From NCBI GenBank assembly GCA_029260765.1, contig JAJDCP010000051.1, positions 1 to 64,000 on the forward strand: a DNA stretch of 64,000 bases, read 5' to 3'. A program made the position numbers and the translations under genes. Source of the stretch: Planctomycetota bacterium (GTDB lineage: Bacteria > Planctomycetota > J058 > JAJDCP01). Under the pieces are notes generated by a model that saw only the letters and a program-made list of their open reading frames with translations, searched no databases and was not told where the DNA came from. Below are positions 17,283 to 26,254 of the stretch, in pieces (the stretch's first letter is position 1; every line of letters starts with the position of its first letter).

Positions 17283-19388
17283 CTAAACCAGCAGCACTCC
17301 CAGCGGTGGTTCCTCTTGCAGCGAGCGCAGCAGCCGGGCGAGCTCGGCCGCCAGCTCCGCGCTGCTTCGGCCGGTCTCGACGGCGAGCTCGAAGGAGACC
17401 TCCCCCAGGTTCGCGGCCCGGTGGGCACGCTGCAGGGCACTCCAGCCCAGCTCGCTGACAACCCGCGAAGCACCGGTGCGCAGGTTGGTCAGGCGCATGC
17501 AGGGCGCGCGCGCCAGTTTCGGCAAGCGCGCGTCCAGGTCCGCTTGATACGCGGACCAGGCCAGATCTCCGTCCCAGCCGCCTACAGCCGTCTCCAGCTC
17601 GGCAAGCTGGTCGGGGTCGAAGGCCGGCCGGTCGATGGCGATCTCGGGCGGAAGCAGTAGTTGGCTCTCGAGTAGCTTGCGTCCCTCAGGCGCCGGGCTG
17701 GGGTCTTTCTGCTCCCAGACCCGCTCGCGGGTGCGCCGCGCGCACTCTTTGACGAAGCTGGCGGCCTCTTCACGCGTCATGCCGGGTGCGTCGAAGTCCC
17801 AGGACTCGACCTGCATGTCGAGCCGTTCCACCGAACGCACGGCAGTGATGCCGTAGTCTTGGGGATGGGTCTGGATATGGGAACCCGGGGTGATGAAGAA
17901 CTTATGCCAGGCCACGGTGCGGATGCCTCCACTGCGCATCTGGCTCTCGACCCAGCGGTAGGTCTGGGTCGCTTCCTCCATGGTCTCGGTCGGCAGACCT
18001 ATGATGAGGTACGTGTGCACGAAGATGCCGGCGCGCCGTAGGTTGCCGATCGCGGTCTCCATCAAGCCGACCGTAGCCCCTTTTTTGATCAGCTTCAGCA
18101 GGCGGTCGCAGGCGGTCTCGACCCCGGACTCGATCTGCACGCAGCCCGCCCTCGCCAGCAGCCTGCAGAGGGGCTCGGTCAGAAAGCGTTCGAGGCGCAC
18201 ATTGCCATGCCAGTGGATGGCAAGGTCCTCGCGGATCAGCCGCAAGGCCAGCTGTTTCAAGAGCTTGGGAGGAAGCGCCGCATCGACGAAGTGGAAGCGC
18301 CGCTGGCCGCGCTCGACGACCGCCTCGCGCAAGTCGGCCACGATCTGCTCCAGGGCGCTCTCGACGTAGAGGTGGTCGGGATCGTCCGAATACTCGCAGA
18401 ACGTGCACTTCTCCCAGTAGCAGCCTTGCGCCAGGCGGTAGGGCTGCCAGATACGCTCGCTGCTGATGAAATAGTCGGCTGCCTCGATGCCGTCGTAGCA
18501 CGGCGAGGCGGCCTGCTTGATGCGCTGCTGGGGCCCTTGTTGGATCACGCCTCCCGCCAGGAAAGCGCTGTTGGGAACCTGGTCCAGTCTCCCATCGCCC
18601 TCTCCGAAACAGCGAGCCAGGTGCTGCAGCGGCAGCTCGCCTTCTCCGTAGACGAGCATGTCAAAGTAACGGAACAGAGCGGGTTCGCGGATGTCTCTGA
18701 ATTGGCAGGAGATCGACGGCCCCCCCAAAACCACGAAGCATTCAGGGCGCAGCTTCTTCAACGCGCACGCCAACTTCAGCGCCGGAATGATCTGGTCGCC
18801 AAACACGACCGAGATCCCGACGATGCTCGGTTGGCTGGCCTCGAGCCGTGCGGGCAGCAGCTCGGCGTACAGCTCGCTGAGCAGGCTCTGGTCATCCTCC
18901 GCGCTAGCCATCAGATCGGCAGCGCTGCAGGGGTTGTAGATCGAGCTATAGGCAGGCGCTGCGGGATGGGCGAGATCGAAATGCTCGCGGCTGGCCTGGT
19001 AGTAAGTGCACGAAGCCAGGGAAAAGGCGTGAGCCAGCTGCTTGGTCAGCTCTGGAGCAGGATCGGGTCGGCGCACCGCCGCACAGAGCTCGTCGATGCC
19101 CTCCACAAGCTCGGCGGAATAAGGTGCCAGACGGGCGTAGAAGCCGTACTCCAGCGCCTGGGAAGGAAGCAGCTCCGGCAAGCTCTCGAGGGCCGCCATG
19201 CGTGCGCGCATGGCGGCCTCGGCACGGGCCAGCCGGGGCTGCTGCAGGGCGGCATTGGCGACCTCGATGTTGAGGTCCCATTGCTCCGCCGAGATCGAGC
19301 ACTGGCGCAGCCAGCCGAGCAACTGACCGGTGCTGAGGTAGCTCTGCACGATCGAACCTAGCGGTGGATGGATCAGGAGCATGTGCAT
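17283..19388 (-). CDS. B12-binding-type radical SAM protein
   Basis: A 701-aa radical SAM enzyme. The iron-sulphur cysteines are Cys323, Cys328 and Cys331 (GCYWEKCTFC), a CX4CX2C spacing seen in some cobalamin-dependent families rather than classical CX3CX2C. The N-terminal half resembles a B12-binding Rossmann region (HMLLIHPPLGS at the start, IVGISVVFGDQIIPALKLA and VVLGGPSIS before the cluster). Downstream VQIESGVET and HTYLIIGLPTET fit the TIM-barrel SAM core. A C-terminal extension of about 150 residues is unassigned. The substrate is unknown; no RiPP precursor was seen beside it. The start is ATG 19388 or 19382. Confidence 0.85.
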   Translation of the reverse strand: MHMLLIHPPLGSIVQSYLSTGQLLGWLRQCSISAEQWDLNIEVANAALQQPRLARAEAAMRARMAALESLPELLPSQALEYGFYARLAPYSAELVEGIDELCAAVRRPDPAPELTKQLAHAFSLASCTYYQASREHFDLAHPAAPAYSSIYNPCSAADLMASAEDDQSLLSELYAELLPARLEASQPSIVGISVVFGDQIIPALKLACALKKLRPECFVVLGGPSISCQFRDIREPALFRYFDMLVYGEGELPLQHLARCFGEGDGRLDQVPNSAFLAGGVIQQGPQQRIKQAASPCYDGIEAADYFISSERIWQPYRLAQGCYWEKCTFCEYSDDPDHLYVESALEQIVADLREAVVERGQRRFHFVDAALPPKLLKQLALRLIREDLAIHWHGNVRLERFLTEPLCRLLARAGCVQIESGVETACDRLLKLIKKGATVGLMETAIGNLRRAGIFVHTYLIIGLPTETMEEATQTYRWVESQMRSGGIRTVAWHKFFITPGSHIQTHPQDYGITAVRSVERLDMQVESWDFDAPGMTREEAASFVKECARRTRERVWEQKDPSPAPEGRKLLESQLLLPPEIAIDRPAFDPDQLAELETAVGGWDGDLAWSAYQADLDARLPKLARAPCMRLTNLRTGASRVVSELGWSALQRAHRAANLGEVSFELAVETGRSSAELAAELARLLRSLQEEPPLGVLLV

Positions 19389-19481
19389 CGGCAGTTTTTT
19401 CCTTGTGCGTGGGCCTGGAGTGGGGCCTGGCAGGCCTGTATCAAGCCGGGAGACTCGGATCTCTGCTCGATCTTGATCAGA

Positions 19482-20645
19482 CTACGAGATTCTCATCTCT
19501 GAACAGAAGTCCATGATAGACATTATTGGGAGACCGTACTTCCTTGCCTTTTTCGCTTTCCCCGAGGCAGAGGTTGGATCTGCAGCAACCAAAAGATCGC
19601 AGCCGTTCTTCGTTACACCTGACACAGGCTGCAATCCTACTTTGGTGGCTTCCGCCTCAAGCCAATGCCTATCTATTTTCTGCCCGTCCAATCCGACCGC
19701 CGTGCCCGTGAAACATACCCGACAATTTTTGGGAAGAGATGTCGGCACGCTCGGCATCTCTGAGACCTTCGGAATCGGGTAGTTACGCAACCCTAGTGCC
19801 TTGGCCACGACGCCCATCAACTGATGTTCTTCTTCTGTTATTATCCCGTCTCTAAGTGCTCCAAGGACAAGGAGCTGCATGTATTGACGATTCGCAAATC
19901 CGACTTGCTCAGGAGTCAGATTGAGGTCATCCGCGAGACCCCGGAGATGTTCTGCCTCCACACTTGTGATTACCAAGTCATCAAGGACCCAGTCCAGAGC
20001 ATTGAGATAACTCAGCATGCCACCGTGAGAGGTTGGATAGGGTGTTGAAGAGACCAGACGAGCTAGCAAGGGGCCAGCTATTACGGCAGATGCTTCCCGA
20101 CGAAGTGTACGTGGATTGAGTGGGTGATGGAGTTCCTGGACCTGGGCTGGCACTCCTTCGGGCTGATCGTCCAGGATGCGAGCGAGCAGCTCTGCAGTGG
20201 CTCTGGCGTCCGCCAAAGCTCGATGTTCTGTCACTAGACCCACTCGATGCCTGCGGCATGCCTCCGACAGTCGCTGACCTGTCAGTCTCAGCGTACATAT
20301 GCCTTTGCCTGGCATGAAACGCGCACTTGCTCGCTTGTACTCATTGGACAGCATCCGAGAGTCAAACGTAAGATTGTGAGCGACCAGGATGGACCCATGG
20401 ATGTGTACGGCCAAGGCTGCGGCAACCTCCTCAAATGTCGGAGCCGCCGACACCATCGAAGGGGTGATTCCGTGAATGTCAGACGGACCCACATCCCGTT
20501 GAGGATCAACGAGCGTGTCGTACTCTTCGACGACCTTCAAGTTATCGTCCAACACAACCGCAGCAACCTCTACGATCCGATCCCTGTTGGTGACTCCTGT
20601 CGTTTCGACATCAACGACTACTATCCGACCGGGAGATTCTGCCAT
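19482..20645 (-). CDS. DEDDh 3'-5' exonuclease with C-terminal BRCT domain
   Basis: A 387-aa protein. The N-terminal DnaQ-like exonuclease has Exo I (Asp12-Val-Glu14, VVDVETTG), Exo II (AHNLTFDSRML) and Exo III with the DEDDh His (EHRALADARATAELL). A helical middle region and a C-terminal BRCT domain (about 305-387, NCRVCFTGTAV to IMDFCSEM) follow. This layout resembles DNA polymerase III epsilon-like proteins used in repair, where BRCT mediates DNA or protein binding. The start at 20645 has GGAGGG upstream. Its third-position base use is visibly more AT-rich than its neighbours, suggesting acquisition. Confidence 0.85.
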   Translation of the reverse strand: MAESPGRIVVVDVETTGVTNRDRIVEVAAVVLDDNLKVVEEYDTLVDPQRDVGPSDIHGITPSMVSAAPTFEEVAAALAVHIHGSILVAHNLTFDSRMLSNEYKRASARFMPGKGICTLRLTGQRLSEACRRHRVGLVTEHRALADARATAELLARILDDQPEGVPAQVQELHHPLNPRTLRREASAVIAGPLLARLVSSTPYPTSHGGMLSYLNALDWVLDDLVITSVEAEHLRGLADDLNLTPEQVGFANRQYMQLLVLGALRDGIITEEEHQLMGVVAKALGLRNYPIPKVSEMPSVPTSLPKNCRVCFTGTAVGLDGQKIDRHWLEAEATKVGLQPVSGVTKNGCDLLVAADPTSASGKAKKARKYGLPIMSIMDFCSEMRIS

Positions 20646-21092
20646 TTCAAGCCCTCCGATTGTTGTATCGAGCACACCAAACCTCCAGATCCCCTGCAAC
20701 CTCGCCGACGCAAATGTCGGCCCTCACGACAAGCCCCGCTCGAGACACTCCCCATCGGTCGGCGCCTGACGCTAGAGTCCCCGAAATCGGCATCTTCCCG
20801 TGGATGCATATGCGCCATGGCGCGTCGAGCCCAAATCGCAGAGTCACTTCGCCCGCTGGCGGGACGGCAATCCAGACTATGTCGGTTTTGCTGTGGGCGC
20901 AACCAATGGGTTGTTTCAGCCGCCCGATGGATCAGACCGCCAAGACCCCATCGGCGGTGTACCCGGCAACGCTGTCTATTGGATTGCCGGGATCCACTCG
21001 TCCATGCTGCGTGTCAGGATACTTTGGAAGAACGAACCCAGCAACGCATGCAGCGAGGGTCTGGCTGCGTGAAAAAACCCGAGGGCGGCAGA
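20646..21092. other. 447-bp stretch without a confident gene
   Basis: The codon-like pattern is weak on both strands. The best candidate is a 90-aa plus-strand frame at 20800-21072, listed separately. The proximal end probably holds the exonuclease promoter, but no clear -35/-10 pair was seen. Confidence 0.4.
20800..21072 (+). CDS. Weak small ORF, possibly spurious
   Basis: A 90-aa frame (GTG start, no ribosome site) with a fairly natural composition (ARWRDGNPDYVGFAVGATNG) but no recognised family. It could be a gene remnant in this accessory stretch. Other frames are open over the same interval. Confidence 0.2.
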   Translation: MDAYAPWRVEPKSQSHFARWRDGNPDYVGFAVGATNGLFQPPDGSDRQDPIGGVPGNAVYWIAGIHSSMLRVRILWKNEPSNACSEGLAA

Positions 21093-21278
21093 ATGGACGA
21101 CTCCGCGTATGAGCAGTGGCTTCAAAGTGTTCCCATAGACGCCGTCCTCGATCTCCAGCGGCGCTGTGACTCGAGTCGCGGCGATCGCGCCGCGTTGAAG
21201 GACTTCCAAGCCGGTATGCAGTGGCTCGAGAGCACGATGCGCGAGCTGATCGCGCGGAGGACCTGGTCGAATTCGTGA
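21093..21278 (+). CDS. Small hypothetical protein (61 aa)
   Basis: Begins MDDSAYEQWLQSVPIDAVLDL, charged and helical, with about three quarters of third codon positions G or C as in coding DNA here. GAGGG sits just upstream of ATG 21093. No family recognised. It ends where the next frame opens, so the two could be one gene split by a frameshift, or two overlapping genes. Confidence 0.4.
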   Translation: MDDSAYEQWLQSVPIDAVLDLQRRCDSSRGDRAALKDFQAGMQWLESTMRELIARRTWSNS

Positions 21279-21313
21279 GGCGCCGGCCGACGGCGGTGAG
21301 GAAGGAATTACGC

Positions 21314-21646
21314 ATGCATGCGGACCTTCTGCTGATCGGGGTCCACGAAGAGTTGACCAAGTGTATGCCGTACGGGTCCTTGCTCACGCTGCTCTGGGAA
21401 TCCAAGCAGGCAGTTCTGTTCGCGAGGATGCTCTGTCACGGCAGGTTCCAGGAGCTGCCCGCGGACAACAGACGGAGGACCATCGAGATGTGTCTCGCAT
21501 GCCTCGAAGAGTCTAGCGAAATGCCGGGTTTGGGGCCTTCTGTCTTGGCCCTCAGGGACCGCGTGGACAGAGACCTCAGCGAAGACCAGCGTAAGCGGTT
21601 GGAGGCCCTCGTTCAGCGCCTCTACCCCGATCCCAGGTGCCGATGA
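21314..21646 (+). CDS. Small hypothetical helical protein (110 aa)
   Basis: The sequence is charged and helical (HEELTKCMPYGSLLTLLWES, then MCLACLEESSEMPGLGPSVL) and has the feel of a real protein. ATG 21314 follows AGGAAGGAA. An upstream in-frame GTG at 21221 would give 141 aa and overlap the preceding small gene. No family recognised; both small genes lie in the lower-GC accessory interval. Confidence 0.4.
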   Translation: MHADLLLIGVHEELTKCMPYGSLLTLLWESKQAVLFARMLCHGRFQELPADNRRRTIEMCLACLEESSEMPGLGPSVLALRDRVDRDLSEDQRKRLEALVQRLYPDPRCR

Positions 21647-21780
21647 TCTTGCCTGCCGGTAGTGAAGGGTCGCCGCCAGACCGAAGTTCGTTGCCTCACC
21701 GCGATCGTAAGCCAAGCTCGGGCCTCGGTCTTCACGGTCTTCGGTCCCCACGGTCCTCTGCGGAACTCGGAGATCCGCTG

Positions 21781-21872
21781 TCGGGACCGGGAACGCGACC
21801 GGGACCTGGAACGGACTCGCAACCGGCCACGGGCCCGGGTTCGAGGTCAGAAACGGGCTCGGGTCCGATTCG
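21781..21872. repeat. Degenerate GC-rich tandem repeat
   Basis: Irregular reiteration of hexamer-like variants of CGGGAC/CGGAAC (for example GGGACCGGGAACGCGACC). It is translated in shadow frames as Arg-Asp/Arg-Glu or Arg-Ser runs. Confidence 0.7.
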
Positions 21873-22165
21873 TCTTCCCTGCCCCGTTCAACTTCGTACA
21901 GCCTCAAAGACCCGTGAACCGCGCACGCCGTCGGCCCTTGCCTACGACTTTCTTCAGCCTCCAATCACGCCCAGAATACACTGGATACACGCCTCCATTG
22001 CCCCCTTTGGAGTCCGGCAGCTCCGAGCCGACGTCAAGGCTCTGAAACCCGAGTCCAGAGCGCCGGACATGGGCTCGAAACCACCGGCTTGGCTGGGTAC
22101 TGGCGGCCATTATCCGTCGCGACCGTCTCCAAATTTGTCATGCACGCACGAGTCGAATCCGTCTT

Positions 22166-22277
22166 CTGTAGCGGCGCTCTGTGAGCGCCGGAAGCAGCTC
22201 TGGCAAAGGTTGCATCCAGAGGTTCTGGGTTCACCATACGGATCGATCCTCTCGTCGGTCATAGACCGACGCTACAG
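22166..22277. repeat. REPIN-like inverted repeat element, copy 1
   Basis: The left arm (22166-22190) begins CTGTAGCGGCGCTCTGTGAG. The right arm (22253-22277), read on the other strand, begins CTGTAGCGTCGGTCTATGAC. Each arm is itself a short palindrome of REP type, and the pair is arranged head-to-head as in a REPIN. A related pair lies at 57904-58032. Confidence 0.75.
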
Positions 22278-22398
22278 GCGGTTCTCAGCAGATCGATGGC
22301 ATTGACCAAACCTGACCGAAGTCTCTGCAGCGAAGTCTCCTGTCCAGGTCAGGAGTTCTGGAGTTCGGGTGCACAAATGGCCGGATTCTGCACCGGCG

Positions 22399-22863
22399 CT
22401 ACCAGCGATGAAACGCCGGATGCCCCTCCTCCACCGCCACAAAGGTCCCCCGGCAGGTCGCCGTCAGCTCCCCCTCCACTTCCAGAGTCCCCTCCACGAC
22501 AGCCTTGCTCCCCTCGCTCTCAATCACTCGCGCGCACAGCAACAGTTCACTGTCGAGGGGCGTCGGCCGACGCAGCCGGATACTGTACTCCGCCGTCACG
22601 GTGCACGGCGGGCGCGCCAGCTTCCGCGCTGCCATGAAGTGCACGCAAGCGGCCCAGTTGCAGTGGCAGTCGAGCAAGGTCCCGATGATTCCCCCGTTGA
22701 GGATGTTGCCGAAGGCCTGGTGGTGGGGCTCGGGTCTCCAGCGACAGACCAGGCTGCCGTCGGCTTCTTGGAAGCTGCGGATGCGCAACCCCTGGAGATT
22801 CGCCGGACCACAGCCGAAGCACTGGTTCTCGGGCGCGTGGGTCTCTTGCAGGCTGGCTTCCAT
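22399..22863 (-). CDS. PaaI-type hotdog thioesterase
   Basis: A 154-aa single hotdog-fold protein. The N-terminal CFGCGPANLQGLRI and the core ILNGGIIGTLLDCHCNWAA are typical of PaaI/4HBT-like acyl-CoA thioesterases, the Asp of the latter helix lying in the usual catalytic area. The start at 22863 follows GAGGAGGAG; a longer in-frame start at 22896 lacks such a site. It lies downstream of the LicD-like gene on the same strand with a 36-bp gap. Substrate unknown. Confidence 0.85.
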   Translation of the reverse strand: MEASLQETHAPENQCFGCGPANLQGLRIRSFQEADGSLVCRWRPEPHHQAFGNILNGGIIGTLLDCHCNWAACVHFMAARKLARPPCTVTAEYSIRLRRPTPLDSELLLCARVIESEGSKAVVEGTLEVEGELTATCRGTFVAVEEGHPAFHRW

Positions 22864-22899
22864 CGCGGTCTCCTCCTCAGCGTTGGGTACTGTCACGAC

Positions 22900-23676
22900 T
22901 CAGGAGCCCGCCCAACGCAGGCTCCGCGGATGGTCGCAGGGCTGGTAGGGATCGGCCTCGCCCTCATGGGGCTTGCGTTGCTCGAGCGGCGGCAAGGCAC
23001 GCCAATCGCCGTAGGTCGTCGTCAAGTAGAGCTCGGGTTGGGCCGGACAAGGATGCACGAAGCCTTCGAAGTCGATCGCGCTCAGCGGGAAGATCTGCTC
23101 CGGTTCGTAGCCCGGATGCTGAAAGGTCGTGAACAGTCCCGCGTCGTCAGGCTCGAACACAAACAGGTCGACCTGCAGGCCGTTGTGCCAACGACACCAG
23201 CGATTCTGTTGGGTCCATTCGGTATAGCAGCTGTAGCGATCACGCAGCTTGCCGGGCACCCAACTGTCGTCGTAGGCGGGGTCTGTCGCCGGGACCTGCA
23301 AGAAGATGTCCGTCGGCAGCTCGTGGGCGTGCACTTGGACCTTTTCGAAGTCTGCGCGCCGCATACCGAGGTCGATATCCCCATCCCAGGGCACGAAACC
23401 CCCATGCCGCACGGCGCCGAGCAGAGTTCCCGAGTCCAGCCAATAGACGATGCCGTGCTTGCGGGCCAGGCAGTCGAACAGCCGCAACATGCGGATCAAC
23501 ACAAGCTGGCAGCTGCGAGCGCGGTCTTCTGCCAGCTGCCGTACGTCGGGGCAGCTCTCCAGAGACAGCTCCGGAACCAGAGCGGCAAAGCTTTTGCTTG
23601 ATGGGATGTCCAGGCTTCCTTCCTCCCTGAGAGGCACCATAGCGCAAAGCCACGAGCGATGGAACCGCACGGCCAT
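22900..23676 (-). CDS. LicD-family nucleotidyl/phosphotransferase
   Basis: The core motif YWLDSGTLLGAVRHGGFVPW followed by DGDIDLGM is the LicD/fukutin-type nucleotidyltransferase signature (GTLLG...WDDDxD), with Asp residues positioned for metal binding. LicD proteins transfer phosphocholine or similar groups to surface polysaccharides. The start is uncertain: ATG 23676 (GGCGGGG upstream, 258 aa) is preferred, ATG 23787 and ATG 23640 are alternatives. Neighbours give no glycan cluster, so the acceptor is unknown. Confidence 0.75.
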   Translation of the reverse strand: MAVRFHRSWLCAMVPLREEGSLDIPSSKSFAALVPELSLESCPDVRQLAEDRARSCQLVLIRMLRLFDCLARKHGIVYWLDSGTLLGAVRHGGFVPWDGDIDLGMRRADFEKVQVHAHELPTDIFLQVPATDPAYDDSWVPGKLRDRYSCYTEWTQQNRWCRWHNGLQVDLFVFEPDDAGLFTTFQHPGYEPEQIFPLSAIDFEGFVHPCPAQPELYLTTTYGDWRALPPLEQRKPHEGEADPYQPCDHPRSLRWAGS

Positions 23677-23848
23677 GCGCCCCGCCTGACAAGGAAGAAC
23701 CCGGGCTGTCCGACGATGACGCACTTCGTCAAGACGGTACGCCACGGTAACGAGGAGCCGACGGAGTATTCCTTGGACGGAACACATGATCTCGACTATC
23801 TTACGCAGTGCGTTATCCGCGGCAAGAAAGTCGATCGGGAGGCAGATG

Positions 23849-25651
23849 ATGAGTGATGCGACAATGAACGTACCCGCTGGTTGCAGCTGGCTGACCCAGG
23901 AAATCATGGAAAGCGTGCTGTTTTCGCCTGAGCAGATAGAAGAAGATCAGAAGCTGATCCTCGAGACCGCTCTCGGCTTCATCGAAGGCGAAGTCACGCC
24001 CAAAGCCGATGCCATCGAGCACATGGAGCCGGGCGTGGTGGACGGCCTGCTCAGGGCGGCCGGCGAGCTCGGCCTGCTCTCGATCGACGTACCCGAAGAA
24101 TACGGCGGCCTCGCCGAGAGCAAAGTGACCTCCTGCCTGGTCAACGATGTGATGTCTGCGGCCGGTGGCTCTTTCAACGTCGCATTTGGCGGCCATGTCG
24201 GCATCGGCACCCTGCCCATCGTGCACTTCGGCACCGAAGAGCAGAAAGAACGCTACCTGCCGAGGCTGGCCAGTGGCGAGTTGCTGGCCGCCTACGCCCT
24301 CTCCGAACCGGGTGCAGGGTCGGACGCGTTGTCGGCCAAGTGCACGGCCACGCTCAGCCCCGATGGCAAGCACTACATCCTCAACGGCACCAAGTCGTGG
24401 ATCACCAATGCCGGCTTCGCCGACGTCTTCATCGTCTTCTCGAAGATCGACGGCACCGACTTCACGGCCTTCATCGTCGAAAAGGGCACCCCTGGCTTCT
24501 CGCTCGGCAACGAAGAGAAGAAGATGGGAATCAAGGGCTCTTCGACACGCCAGCTGATCTTCGAAGATGCCCCGATTCCGGCAGAGAACCTGCTCGGCAA
24601 GGTGGGCAAGGGCCACCGCATCGCCTTCGGCATCCTCAACCTCGGCCGACTCAAGCTCGGCTTTGGCTGTGTGGGCGGCTCGAAGAATCTGATCCAGGCC
24701 TCGGTCAAGTACGCCAACGAGCGCAAGCAGTTCAAGAAGCCGATCAGCGATTTCGGCCTGATCCGCAAGAAGATCGCGGAACAGGCGATCCAGACCTTCG
24801 GGGCCGAGTCGCTCTGCTACCACACCGCCGCGCTGTTCGATGCCGCCATCGACGGGGTCGACAAGAACCGCGCCGATGCCCGCGAGCAGGAAGTCAAATG
24901 CCTCGAGGAGTATGCCGTCGAGAGCGCCATCGCCAAGGTGCTCGGCAGCGAGTGCCTCGACTTCGTCGTCGATGAGGCCGTGCAGATCCATGGGGGCTAT
25001 GGCTTCGTCGAGGAATACTCGGTCGAGCGTCCGTACCGCGACTCAAGGGTCAACCGCATCTTCGAGGGCACCAACGAGATCAACCGCATGTTGATCCCTG
25101 GCTCGCTGATGAAGAAGGCGATGAAGGGTGAGCTCGACCTGATGACGCCGTTCTCGACTGTGGCAGCCGAGCTGAAGGCCGAAGGCTTCGGCGAGGTCGA
25201 GCCCAGCGGCGTGCTGCTCGACGACCTGCGCACGAGCATCCAGATGATGAAGAAGGGTGTGATCTTCGCGGCGGGTCGGGCGGTGCAGCAGCACATGATG
25301 GACCTGAAAGACCAGCAACAGCTGCTCGGCGACCTGGCCGACCTGTTGAGCGCACTGTACGCCATGGAGACCAGCTATGCGCGCGTGCGGCAAGCGGTCG
25401 CCAAGACCTCGGCCGAAGTGCAGAAGCACGCCCTCGAGCTGCTGCACGCGCTCTGCCAGGACGGTGCGGAGATGATCGGCAACCGCGGCACGCGGCTGCT
25501 GCAGTCGTTGTGTGATGGCGGCAAGCTGCAGACCCTGCTCGGACGCTTCCGCAAGTGCCTGTGGGTGCCCTACGCCAACCCGTATGCTCTGCGCCAGAGC
25601 ATCGCCCAGCGCCTGATCGAGCGCGAGAAGTATTACGTGGTCGAAGCATGA
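23849..25651 (+). CDS. Acyl-CoA dehydrogenase, long form
   Basis: A 600-aa FAD-dependent acyl-CoA dehydrogenase with the full classical motif set: AAYALSEPGAGSDALS, ILNGTKSWITNAG, KMGIKGSSTRQLIFED, VQIHGGYGFVEEYSVER and RIFEGTNEINRM. The C-terminal 170 residues form an extra helical domain, as in the VLCAD/ACAD9 group, which acts on long-chain acyl-CoAs and binds membranes. That similarity suggests long-chain beta-oxidation. The second ATG (23849) is chosen because GGGAGG lies six bases upstream of it. The stop overlaps the next start (ATGA). Confidence 0.92.
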   Translation: MSDATMNVPAGCSWLTQEIMESVLFSPEQIEEDQKLILETALGFIEGEVTPKADAIEHMEPGVVDGLLRAAGELGLLSIDVPEEYGGLAESKVTSCLVNDVMSAAGGSFNVAFGGHVGIGTLPIVHFGTEEQKERYLPRLASGELLAAYALSEPGAGSDALSAKCTATLSPDGKHYILNGTKSWITNAGFADVFIVFSKIDGTDFTAFIVEKGTPGFSLGNEEKKMGIKGSSTRQLIFEDAPIPAENLLGKVGKGHRIAFGILNLGRLKLGFGCVGGSKNLIQASVKYANERKQFKKPISDFGLIRKKIAEQAIQTFGAESLCYHTAALFDAAIDGVDKNRADAREQEVKCLEEYAVESAIAKVLGSECLDFVVDEAVQIHGGYGFVEEYSVERPYRDSRVNRIFEGTNEINRMLIPGSLMKKAMKGELDLMTPFSTVAAELKAEGFGEVEPSGVLLDDLRTSIQMMKKGVIFAAGRAVQQHMMDLKDQQQLLGDLADLLSALYAMETSYARVRQAVAKTSAEVQKHALELLHALCQDGAEMIGNRGTRLLQSLCDGGKLQTLLGRFRKCLWVPYANPYALRQSIAQRLIEREKYYVVEA

Positions 25652-26217
25652 GGATCGGGCTTCTCTGCCTGTTCCTCTTCGCCGCCGGAGTCCGTGGCCA
25701 GTCGTTGGTCGCGGGCTCTGCGTTGTTGGCAGACAGCACAGGGGTGCTCGACGTGCTGCCCGCGCTGGTGCGGCTGCCGCTCAGCGAGGGCGAGGTCGAG
25801 CTGTTCCTGGCCGAGGTCGACACCGTCTGCCTGCGGCTCAAGCAGAACCCTCCCGAGCTGGTGGGCTCGTGGGTCCAGCGTCTCGGACAGCTGCGGGATC
25901 TGCCTCTCTGGCAAGGACTGCGGCTGGATGCCGCGGCATTCCTCTGCCTCTCGTTCAAGCTGCATTTCACGCAGAGCCGGGGCCAACAGCCAGCCCTGGA
26001 TGCCGCGCTGGAACGCCAGCTGCTCGACCTGGCAGCGCTGGACGCTCGGCCCGGCCTGACTGCGGAAATGCGCGCTGCGCTCAGCGAGGGGCGCGCCTTG
26101 TGTCGAGCGCTGCAGACGGCGCTGGCCGCCGTTCCGGCCGAAAACGCCGCCGTCTTCGCCGCCCGGCGTGACGAGCTCGATGCCGCGCTGGTCCGGCTGC
26201 GGGCGGCGCTTCCCTAG
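25648..26217 (+). CDS. Exported protein of unknown function
   Basis: A 189-aa protein with a signal peptide (about 1-18, ending VRGQ). The rest is Leu/Ala-rich and helical, without a recognised domain. It is translationally coupled to the acyl-CoA dehydrogenase by a four-base overlap, yet its exported location makes a direct metabolic link unlikely. The longer frame upstream would run inside the dehydrogenase gene. Confidence 0.65.
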   Translation: MRIGLLCLFLFAAGVRGQSLVAGSALLADSTGVLDVLPALVRLPLSEGEVELFLAEVDTVCLRLKQNPPELVGSWVQRLGQLRDLPLWQGLRLDAAAFLCLSFKLHFTQSRGQQPALDAALERQLLDLAALDARPGLTAEMRAALSEGRALCRALQTALAAVPAENAAVFAARRDELDAALVRLRAALP

Positions 26218-26254
26218 TCTGGAGTTGGGCACTGGCCGGCGCCCGCCAACCAGC

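Larger units (their letters stand above)
21647..22398. other. 752-bp stretch without a confident gene
   Basis: It contains the degenerate GC-rich repeat (21781-21872) and the REPIN-like element (22166-22277). The open frames are long only because of the repeat composition (Arg/Glu/Asp or Arg/Ser runs) and are not taken as genes. Confidence 0.6.

Noticed and set aside
17272..17294. Second hairpin CTGCTGG / CCAGCAG around the radical SAM stop codon
   Set aside because: The stem includes coding sequence and has no T-run; chance pairing in GC-rich DNA is likely.
20247..21092. Long plus-strand frame across the exonuclease start region
   Set aside because: It runs antisense to the 5' part of the exonuclease gene. 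Only its last 61 codons (from 21093) have a ribosome site and coding character, and these are annotated separately.
21650..22350. Arg/Glu- and Arg/Ser-rich frames over the degenerate repeat
   Set aside because: They translate a low-complexity repeat in several frames and show no start signal or codon pattern.
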